This document shows positions 1-4,882 of a DNA stretch of 5,613 nucleotides, piece after piece. How positions within the stretch are numbered: the first letter of the stretch is position 1; each line of letters opens with the position of its first letter. Source of the stretch: Candidatus Heimdallarchaeota archaeon (GTDB taxonomy: Archaea; Asgardarchaeota; Heimdallarchaeia; Heimdallarchaeales; Heimdallarchaeaceae); contig JAEOTG010000401.1 of NCBI GenBank assembly GCA_016839985.1, positions 1 through 5,613 of the forward strand, written 5' to 3'. The notes under the pieces were generated by a model. The model was not told the origin of the DNA and did no database searches. It saw only the letters and a program-made list of their open reading frames with translations. A program made the position numbers and the translations under genes.

Positions 1-26
1 GAGATTTTGTAATTACGTTCAGTCAT
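1..26 (-). CDS. possible start of a divergent gene, cut by the window edge
   Basis: Reading the minus strand from position 26 gives an ATG followed by an open frame (MTERNYKI...) that leaves the window after eight codons. No function can be assigned. The reason to propose a gene is the sequence upstream of this ATG: on the minus strand a run of seven A (60-66) is followed by CTATAAG (53-59), about 30 bases before the ATG. This matches the BRE/TATA spacing expected for a leaderless archaeal transcript and the other divergent intergenic region in this window. On the plus strand this edge has only short stretches ending in stops at 12, 38 and 52, any of which could instead be the tail of an upstream plus-strand gene. 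Confidence 0.3.
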
Positions 27-52
27 TGTGTATCATGACACTATTTTTCTAA

Positions 53-66
53 CTTATAGTTTTTTT
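53..66 (-). promoter_or_regulatory. candidate BRE/TATA promoter of the left-edge gene
   Basis: On the minus strand A7 is followed by CTATAAG, ending about 27 bases before the candidate ATG at 26. The composition and spacing suit an archaeal TFB/TBP site. No transcript data are available, so this is a pattern call. Confidence 0.3.
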
Positions 67-92
67 GTTGGTCTCATCTAGTCAAGAAGATT

Positions 93-110
93 GAAAGAAA
101 ATCATTTATA
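93..110 (+). promoter_or_regulatory. candidate BRE/TATA promoter of the small-protein/radical SAM unit
   Basis: A purine-rich stretch (GAAAGAAA, 93-100) is followed by TTTATA (105-110). Transcription starting about 26 bases after the TATA centre would begin near 133, giving a leader of only a few bases before the ATG at 139. There is no Shine-Dalgarno-like sequence before that ATG, which fits a leaderless or nearly leaderless mRNA. Confidence 0.4.
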
Positions 111-138
111 GCAATTCGATTATTTAACGATAGATACT

Positions 139-324
139 ATGTTAGACAAGGAAACTTGTGGTAATTTTGAAATTTACAAAGATGAAGAGAATTGGTGGAT
201 TGTTAAAGACATTAGAGACAACAAAATAATTGGAAAATTTCAAAACAAAGAAGATGCTCTAGAAAAAGTTGCTGTATTTTTACAAGATGATGAAGAAAGA
301 ATTGAATCAGAATCAACATGCTGA
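139..324 (+). CDS. small acidic protein, DUF2188-like; possible peptide substrate or partner of the adjacent radical SAM enzyme
   Basis: This 61-residue acidic protein has only two cysteines, Cys7 and the C-terminal residue Cys61. Its pattern suggests three short beta strands (about residues 10-16, 18-24 and 30-35) and one helix (about 37-54). The order 'WWIV...IIGKFQNKEDALEKV' recalls small DUF2188-type domains (Trp near the start, then Phe-x-x-Lys-x-Asp/Glu-Ala before the helix), but this is a by-eye resemblance. The helix is followed by a polar tail, ERIESESTC. The stop codon lies inside the next gene: the last codons overlap the radical SAM ATG by 7 bases, so the two genes should be translationally coupled. 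Small genes directly before radical SAM/SPASM genes are often RiPP precursors, with the N-terminal part as leader and the tail as core. Here that is inference. The protein could equally be a partner subunit. It is not a classic SCIFF peptide, which has six cysteines. Confidence 0.75.
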   Translation: MLDKETCGNFEIYKDEENWWIVKDIRDNKIIGKFQNKEDALEKVAVFLQDDEERIESESTC

Positions 325-1706
325 GTGTTATGATTAAATCATCGGATGATATGTATTTATATGAAATAAATGATCATTTTTTTATCTTAGATCCATATTC
401 ACAGATGTTTTGGTCTGTTAAAGACATAGAAGTTGATAATCTCCTTCTAATTATTGAACGATTAAAAAAATATAATTTCTTCAAACAGAGAGGAGAATTT
501 GCAGATGAATATAAGAAGCTGAAAGAAGATATTAAGCACATTGTCATTAATCCTACTTTCAAGTGTAATTTAGATTGTTGGTACTGCTATTCAATTGATA
601 AACATCATAAAAACCTTGACGAAATGTCATTGAATGATATCCAAAAAACAATCTTCTTCTTTGCTAATTACAAAAACGAAATAAAATCAACCACACCTTT
701 AGCAATTTCTATGTTTTTTACAAGTGAAATTACATTAGACTTTTCATTATTCAGAGAAGTAGAGAGATTTATTAGTCAGATTCAAAATGATTATAGTTTC
801 GATTTTTATCTTTTTCCTGCTTCAACAAATTTAATGACTGTATCAGATGAATTTGTAGATTTCATAAATAAATACGGCTATATCAATGTATCACTGGATC
901 TTGAAAATAAGGAACAAGTTGAAACTTTACTAAAAAACATCTCAAGATTTGGATCAGCTGTTGTAAAGCACTGTATTATACCTTTGAATTCTAAGATGAA
1001 TAATCTCTTCAAAATTTATACTACATTTATGAAATCATTTGATTATGTCTCAATGAGGCCTGTTAGAGTTACATCAAATTCCAAAATACCATGGACTGAA
1101 AAATCAATTTATGATTTTAAACAAGAATTAGCAAAACTAATTGAGAAACTTCTATCGCTAAAAGAAGAGGAATTAGTGAAATTTCTCTATAAACTTGGAT
1201 CATCTGATTATTTAGCTAAATTTATTGATAGAATAACTTCTAGAAAGAAATATTATAGTAGGTGTTTAGCAGGAAAAAATGAAATTGCAATTAGTCCAAA
1301 TATGAATTTCTATCCTTGCTCTGGCTTAATTGGTAATGAAAAATATAAGATAGGTTCATTGTCTGAGGGATTATTTCTTAAGAATATTCCTAATCTTAAA
1401 AAAACAAATAACGTGATCAATTCGCAATGTAAAAAATGCCCTATTCGTTTTTATTGTGGAGGTCTTTGTTTAGATTGGTTAGAAAAACAATATCCCATCG
1501 ATGGTAGAAGAACAAATTCTATTGAGTGTGAAATAAATATTCATTATTTTAAATTATGTTCTTTTTTTATTTTCAAAATATCAAAGATTAATTCAAAGCT
1601 TTTAGATCTTATTTCAAGAAAAAAAGAGATAGACAATAGATTGTTCTATCCATTAGATTTTAAGGATTTTAGTTTCTTTTTTCAATCTAGTTCAAACTTA
1701 TGGTAA
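318..1706 (+). CDS. radical SAM/SPASM protein, peptide-maturase-like
   Basis: This 462-residue enzyme has three parts. Residues 1-75 (strands around YLYEINDHFFILDPYS, then helices) resemble the N-terminal peptide-binding region of SCIFF/anSME-like maturases. The radical SAM core starts with CNLDCWYC, whose Cys83, Cys87 and Cys90 would hold the [4Fe-4S] cluster that cleaves S-adenosylmethionine. The SPASM domain has Cys316, Cys334, then the exact CX2CX5CX3C set Cys371, 374, 380 and 384, and Cys404, enough for two auxiliary [4Fe-4S] clusters. The family mostly modifies peptides or proteins, for example by thioether crosslinks or oxidation to formylglycine. The usual GGEP motif after the second strand is replaced by TSEI (135-138), keeping only the Glu. 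A Phe/Lys-rich tail of about 58 residues follows the last SPASM Cys. The ATG at 318 overlaps the small gene by 7 bases; a second in-frame ATG at 330 (Met5), 5 bases past that stop, is an equally good start. Class is firm; substrate is unknown. Confidence 0.92.
   Translation: MLSVMIKSSDDMYLYEINDHFFILDPYSQMFWSVKDIEVDNLLLIIERLKKYNFFKQRGEFADEYKKLKEDIKHIVINPTFKCNLDCWYCYSIDKHHKNLDEMSLNDIQKTIFFFANYKNEIKSTTPLAISMFFTSEITLDFSLFREVERFISQIQNDYSFDFYLFPASTNLMTVSDEFVDFINKYGYINVSLDLENKEQVETLLKNISRFGSAVVKHCIIPLNSKMNNLFKIYTTFMKSFDYVSMRPVRVTSNSKIPWTEKSIYDFKQELAKLIEKLLSLKEEELVKFLYKLGSSDYLAKFIDRITSRKKYYSRCLAGKNEIAISPNMNFYPCSGLIGNEKYKIGSLSEGLFLKNIPNLKKTNNVINSQCKKCPIRFYCGGLCLDWLEKQYPIDGRRTNSIECEINIHYFKLCSFFIFKISKINSKLLDLISRKKEIDNRLFYPLDFKDFSFFFQSSSNLW
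1619..1625 (-). terminator. possible T-run terminator of the membrane-protein gene
   Basis: On the minus strand this is a run of seven T, about 70 bases past the stop of the membrane-protein gene and inside the opposing radical SAM gene. Archaeal transcription often ends at U-rich tracts without a hairpin. Runs like this are common by chance in AT-rich DNA. Confidence 0.2.
1673..1683 (+). terminator. possible T-run terminator at the 3' end of the radical SAM gene
   Basis: TTTCTTTTTTC lies within the last codons of the radical SAM gene, about 20 bases before its stop. Because the next gene converges and overlaps, there is no intergenic room for a terminator. An U-tract here could mark transcript ends shortly after the stop. 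This is weak evidence from composition alone. Confidence 0.2.
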
Positions 1707-2102
1707 CCATCCAATTAGAGTTGGAAAATTGTCTATATTTTGGACGTTAAAGAGTGAGAATATTATCATTAATATCCAGCTAAACAAGAACCAAAGAAGG
1801 AATGTTCCTACAGTAGAATATACTGATCTTCGTTCAGAAATTCCTCCTCCCATAACCCAAAGTAACCAACAAACAAGGAAGATGATTATACCAAAAGTAA
1901 TATCTCTAGCTGTTCCTAGTGGAATATTTAGTCTAAATACCCAAATGAGAGATGCTACTATTGCCATGATTATATTTAACCAACTCCATTTTTTGACATC
2001 TCTTCTGAACATTATAGAACACATAATTCCAGCAGATATGTAAAAGAGAACTATATTTATTACAATTTCAAGTATTGTTACTACAGTTTCACCTAATGCC
2101 AT
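1698..2102 (-). CDS. small integral membrane protein with four predicted helices
   Basis: From the ATG at 2102 this encodes 134 residues, mostly hydrophobic. Four membrane segments can be read at about residues 7-32, 40-57, 67-86 and 98-118. A basic loop (FRRDVKKW) follows the first, and a loop with GGGISERR lies between the third and fourth. No catalytic motif or known family is recognised. A longer version could start at TTG 2141, adding 13 residues (MRKFIYSKIQSIT). I prefer the ATG because TTTATTTA preceded by GAGAAAA lies about 27 bases upstream of it, as expected for a leaderless start. The gene converges on the radical SAM/SPASM gene and their 3' ends overlap by 9 bases. A role in export or immunity for a product of the neighbouring unit is possible but unsupported. 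A plus-strand open frame across the same bases is best read as a shadow of this gene. Confidence 0.75.
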   Translation of the reverse strand: MALGETVVTILEIVINIVLFYISAGIMCSIMFRRDVKKWSWLNIIMAIVASLIWVFRLNIPLGTARDITFGIIIFLVCWLLWVMGGGISERRSVYSTVGTFLLWFLFSWILMIIFSLFNVQNIDNFPTLIGWLP

Positions 2103-2124
2103 AGTAATTGACTGAATTTTAGAG

Positions 2125-2140
2125 TAAATAAATTTTCTCA
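2125..2140 (-). promoter_or_regulatory. candidate BRE/TATA promoter of the membrane-protein gene
   Basis: On the minus strand the order is TGAGAAAA followed by TTTATTTA. The TATA centre is about 27 bases before the ATG at 2102, so transcription would begin at or next to that codon. This is the main argument for ATG 2102 over TTG 2141, because the TTG lies upstream of the promoter. On the plus strand the same bases (TAAATAAA, 2125-2132) could also serve the divergent radical SAM gene, with transcription beginning near 2155. Confidence 0.45.
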
Positions 2141-2173
2141 AAGTAATCGCAACATTAACAAAGCAGAACCTTT

Positions 2174-3319
2174 ATGTTTTTTCAGATGTTCTTTCTCTCT
2201 GAACGAAGTAAGAAATTGCAGGATTGTGCCATTTGTGGGAACGAAAATATTATAGCTAACACCTTAGAGATATGTAAGGACTGTTTAAGAAAAGAACCAG
2301 AAAAAACAAGTGATTATATTTCTGTTGCTCATAAAAAAGCGAGAGAAAAGATGAATTTACCTATAGTTGCTCCTCATAGCGTTGATACAAATTGTTCATT
2401 ATGTAATCACGAGTGTGGAATAGGATTCAATGAAAAGAGTTTTTGTGGTTTAAGATATGACAAAGGTGGAAATTTCATATCTTTGCCAAGTAAAAATCAA
2501 GGTGTCTTAGATTATTATCTTGATCCTCTCCCCTGTAATTGTTGTGCAGCTTGGTTTTGTCCTGCAGGAACTGGAGCAGGATTCCCAGAATATGCTGCAA
2601 AAGAGGGAAAAGAGTATGGACATCATAATCTTTCAATTTTCTTTTATGGTTGTTCATTTGATTGTCTGTTCTGTCAAAATCAGAATCATAAGAACATCAA
2701 AGTTGGAGCTAAAGTTACATCAAATAGATTAGTTGATGTCTATAAAGCAAACAAAAGTATAACTTGTATATGTTATTTCGGTGGTTCTCCAGAACCTCAT
2801 TTTCCTTTCGCTATAAATACCTCTGAAAGGATACTTGAAGTAGCAAAAGAAGAGAAAAGAATAGCAAGAATCTGTTGGGAATGGAATGGTTTTGGAAATC
2901 GGAAATTTGTTGAAAAAGCTGCAGAATTATCATTGGTTTCTGGAGGTAATATGAAATTTGATTTGAAAGCTTGGGATCCTAATATTCATCGAGCTTTAAC
3001 AAGTGTAGATAATAAGGCAGTTCTAGAGAATTTCAAATATGTAGGAGAAACTTTTTTTGAAAGACGTCCTGAGCTTCCTGTATTAAATGCTACGACTCTT
3101 TTAGTTCCAGGATATATAGATGAAGAAGAAGTAGAAAATATTGCATCTTTCATTGCATCCATCAATGAAAAAATACCTTATTCGTTATTAGGTTTTTATC
3201 CCCACTTTGAATTTACAGACATGCCTTTAACATCTAGAGAACAAGCAGAAAACTGTTATAGAGTTGCAAAAAAACATCTGAAGAATGTAAATATTGGAAA
3301 TAAACATCTGCTAGCTTGA
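2174..3319 (+). CDS. radical SAM protein of the PflA/COG1180 group with N-terminal zinc-ribbon-like motif
   Basis: This 381-residue enzyme belongs to the pyruvate formate-lyase activating enzyme-like/AmrS-like radical SAM group. In order it has: a zinc-ribbon-like pair CAIC...CKDC (Cys18, 21, 34, 37); a second cysteine set, CSLCNHEC with Cys91; the segment DPLPCNCCAAWFC (117-129); and the SAM-cluster motif GCSFDCLFC with Cys160, 164 and 167. Then come GGSPEP (203-208, the GGEP equivalent), WEWNG (235-239), FDLKAW (262-267), LVPGYIDEEE (from 310) and an IGN near the C-terminus, all in the order typical of COG1180. Nineteen cysteines in total suggest metal sites beyond the catalytic cluster. 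The target is unknown; relatives activate glycyl-radical enzymes or act with AMMECR1/Memo-type proteins, but no such partner gene is seen here. Start: ATG 2174 is the longest choice and ATG 2186 (Met5) is possible. It is divergent from the membrane-protein gene and converges with the DUF123 gene, so it is probably transcribed alone. Confidence 0.9.
   Translation: MFFQMFFLSERSKKLQDCAICGNENIIANTLEICKDCLRKEPEKTSDYISVAHKKAREKMNLPIVAPHSVDTNCSLCNHECGIGFNEKSFCGLRYDKGGNFISLPSKNQGVLDYYLDPLPCNCCAAWFCPAGTGAGFPEYAAKEGKEYGHHNLSIFFYGCSFDCLFCQNQNHKNIKVGAKVTSNRLVDVYKANKSITCICYFGGSPEPHFPFAINTSERILEVAKEEKRIARICWEWNGFGNRKFVEKAAELSLVSGGNMKFDLKAWDPNIHRALTSVDNKAVLENFKYVGETFFERRPELPVLNATTLLVPGYIDEEEVENIASFIASINEKIPYSLLGFYPHFEFTDMPLTSREQAENCYRVAKKHLKNVNIGNKHLLA
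3268..3274 (-). terminator. possible T-run terminator of the TPR/DUF123 operon
   Basis: The minus strand shows seven T in a row about 73 bases past the DUF123 stop, inside the 3' end of the opposing radical SAM gene. Only 27 bases separate the two convergent stops, so any terminator must lie in the opposing gene. The call rests on composition only. Confidence 0.2.
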
Positions 3320-3346
3320 CATAATTTCATTGACATTAATCCCGGA

Positions 3347-3784
3347 TTAGGATTCTACATAAAAGAAATGACTATCACATCTCTTTTTACAATCACTATT
3401 TCCAAAATTATTGATTGGTGTTATCTTACTAGTTTTAGATAAAAAATTTGCTATTTCACATTCATTTTTTTCATTTGGGAATGCTGCTATGCCATGAAAT
3501 TGACATATGTCTTTTGAAGTGACTTGATCAATATGCCAATGAAGTTTTTTTTCTTTACGAAGATGTCTATGAATTCTTGATGACAATCCTCCGCTTCCAA
3601 AAGCACTTCCAACATAGATATAAAATCCACTTTCAAGCAAAATTTCTTCATTTCTTATTTCAATTCTAGAAGGTTTAGTTATCTCAAGATAAAGCAAATA
3701 TGTTCCATTTATTTCTTGAGTAAACTCAATAACTGCTCCTCGTAGAATGATTATCCCTCTTCTAATTTTGTTGCTTTTTCCCAA
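3347..3784 (-). CDS. DUF123 (COG1833) GIY-YIG-like protein
   Basis: This protein has up to 145 residues and matches the archaeal-type DUF123 family, a compact relative of GIY-YIG nucleases sometimes found fused to endonuclease III. The motifs appear in order: GTYLLYLEI (27-35), SGFYIYVGSAFGSGGLSSRI (52-71), RHLRKEKKLHWHID (73-86), Glu110, and NFGNSDCKKRCDSHFFYV (126-143). Tyr29, Tyr55/57, Arg70, His74 and Glu110 sit where GIY-YIG-type active residues are expected. A role in nucleic-acid cleavage or repair is inferred from the fold; the family's activity is poorly known. The start is uncertain. The only standard codon before the domain is TTG at 3784, which overlaps the TPR gene by 34 bases, and no in-frame ATG or GTG precedes the domain. 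CGAGGAG about 5 bases before an ATT (Ile19) could mark an unusual later start. It is co-transcribed with the TPR gene. Confidence 0.88.
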   Translation of the reverse strand: MGKSNKIRRGIIILRGAVIEFTQEINGTYLLYLEITKPSRIEIRNEEILLESGFYIYVGSAFGSGGLSSRIHRHLRKEKKLHWHIDQVTSKDICQFHGIAAFPNEKNECEIANFLSKTSKITPINNFGNSDCKKRCDSHFFYVES

Positions 3785-4782
3785 TTACTTTGAGCTTTTT
3801 CTTTCTCCCCCAGCTCTTCATATATATCACCTATTAAGCGAAATAATTGACCACTCTCATTATATCTTAAAGCTTCTTTTAATAAAGCTAATGCACTTTC
3901 ATACTCTTTAGAAGCCCAATAAAGTGATGCTAAGGATAACGAAGCATCTTCAAAAGAAGGATCATGATTTAGACATTCTTTAAAATATCTGATAGCGTCT
4001 ACTATATTTGCATCAGCAGCATAGATTTTTGCTAAGCTGTAATAACCAAGAACATTATCAGGGTCAATTTCTATAACTTTATAGAATGACTCTAATGCTT
4101 GTGTGAAATTTTGTTTTTCTTCAAAGGATTTCCCCAATTGAAACCAAGCAGACAAGTTTGATGGATTAGCTTCTGAAGCTTTATTGAAGTACTCAATAGC
4201 TCTATCAAAGTTGTCAAGCTCAAAATATGTTTGTCCTATTTGTACAAGTATCCTGTCATTAGTGGGATCTATTTCTTCAGCTCTCATAAGATTGTTCCAG
4301 CACTCTATTTCGTTTCCCATCTTTTGAAAAATCGTAGCTAGTAAGCTATAAATTTCTGCATTTTCTTCAAACTCTAAATATTTCGATAATGCTTGATTTG
4401 CATTCACATACTCTCCGGTCTCATAGTATAACACACCTAGCTTTTGCCAAATTTTGTATCTTCGCAAATCAATTTCAATGACTTTAATCCAAGAGATTTT
4501 AGCTTGATTATACTCTTCTGATACATAATAAGCATCCCCAAGAAGTTCCAAAGTATCCAGATTTTCAGGAGTTAATTCTAATGCTCTGTTCAGATACCTT
4601 AATGCAATATTTGGATTAGACTCCATCAAGTGAAGCTCACCCAATGTGTTAAAAATTTCTGTACAATCTTCAAATTCTGATATCTTTTCTTCAAGAATAT
4701 TTATAGCTTCCTTTATTTTGTTTTCTATGATTAAATCTTCAATTCTAAGTAGCAATGCAGAGAGTTGTGGATTTTCAGACAT
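3751..4782 (-). CDS. tetratricopeptide-repeat (TPR) protein
   Basis: This 343-residue protein is made almost wholly of 33-34-residue TPR units. About nine can be read, with starts near residues 42, 76, 110, 143, 177, 211, 245, 279 and 312, after one degenerate helix pair at about 8-41. The signature residues recur: Trp/Leu at 4, Leu-Gly/Ala at 7-8, Tyr at 11, Ala at 20, Ala/Ala-Leu near 27 and Pro at 32, for example SAWFQLGKSFEEKQNFTQALESFYKVIEIDP at 211-241. No signal peptide, membrane segment or catalytic domain is seen, so it should be a cytoplasmic scaffold that binds proteins or peptides. The partner cannot be deduced; the DUF123 protein encoded next, overlapping its 3' end, is the obvious candidate. 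It starts at ATG 4782 with a TATA-like element about 23 bases upstream and no Shine-Dalgarno. It is divergent from the GAP1-like gene. Confidence 0.92.
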   Translation of the reverse strand: MSENPQLSALLLRIEDLIIENKIKEAINILEEKISEFEDCTEIFNTLGELHLMESNPNIALRYLNRALELTPENLDTLELLGDAYYVSEEYNQAKISWIKVIEIDLRRYKIWQKLGVLYYETGEYVNANQALSKYLEFEENAEIYSLLATIFQKMGNEIECWNNLMRAEEIDPTNDRILVQIGQTYFELDNFDRAIEYFNKASEANPSNLSAWFQLGKSFEEKQNFTQALESFYKVIEIDPDNVLGYYSLAKIYAADANIVDAIRYFKECLNHDPSFEDASLSLASLYWASKEYESALALLKEALRYNESGQLFRLIGDIYEELGEKEKAQSNWEKATKLEEG

Positions 4783-4800
4783 TGAATGTTTTTTCCAATC

Positions 4801-4820
4801 TATACTTAAGAATATTTTGA
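4801..4820 (-). promoter_or_regulatory. candidate promoter of the TPR/DUF123 operon
   Basis: On the minus strand an AT-rich stretch, AAAATATT then CTTAAGTATA, precedes the ATG at 4782. The centre of the TATA-like part is about 23-25 bases upstream, so the transcript would be leaderless or nearly so. The CTTAAG inside it also forms one of a pair of short repeats in this intergenic region. Confidence 0.3.
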
Positions 4821-4874
4821 AACTACTTTAATGAAAAAAATAACAAAAAAATTAAATTCATACTAAACTTAAGT
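4804..4874. repeat. pair of ACTTAAG boxes in the divergent intergenic region
   Basis: ACTTAAG occurs at 4804-4810 and again at 4867-4873. The second copy extends to the perfect palindrome ACTTAAGT (4867-4874). One copy lies in the likely TATA region of the TPR gene and the other just upstream of the GAP1-like gene start, 63 bases apart. They could be sites for one dimeric regulator controlling both genes. In such AT-rich DNA a 7-base match may be chance. Confidence 0.2.
4844..4860 (+). promoter_or_regulatory. candidate BRE/TATA promoter of the GAP1-like gene
   Basis: CAAAAAAATTAAATTC has an A-rich BRE-like part followed by TTAAAT (4852-4857). The TATA centre is about 28 bases before the ATG at 4883, again consistent with a leaderless transcript. 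The whole region is A/T-rich, so the element is not sharply defined. Confidence 0.35.
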
Positions 4875-4882
4875 AAATACAG

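Noticed and set aside
139..324. Small protein as a SCIFF (six-cysteine) peptide
   Set aside because: It has only two cysteines, so it does not meet the SCIFF pattern even though the neighbouring enzyme resembles SPASM maturases.
374..562. Minus-strand open frame of 62 codons inside the SPASM gene
   Set aside because: It lies wholly within a well-supported radical SAM gene and has no promoter or family pattern.
1729..2043. Plus-strand open frame of 104 codons
   Set aside because: It is fully antisense to the four-helix membrane protein, which has a coherent hydrophobic pattern and a promoter. The plus-strand product has no recognisable pattern and no promoter.
2475..2732. Two short open frames (minus 2475-2657, plus 2520-2732) inside the second radical SAM gene
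   Set aside because: Both are shadows in other frames of a gene with conserved motifs across exactly this region.
2174..3319. Second radical SAM enzyme as part of the RiPP-like unit
   Set aside because: It is a PflA/COG1180-type protein without a SPASM domain, with its own promoter region, and is separated from the unit by an opposite-strand gene.
4646..4831. Plus-strand open frame antisense to the start of the TPR gene
   Set aside because: It overlaps the TPR coding region and its promoter, and shows only low-complexity Ser/Leu/Ile content.
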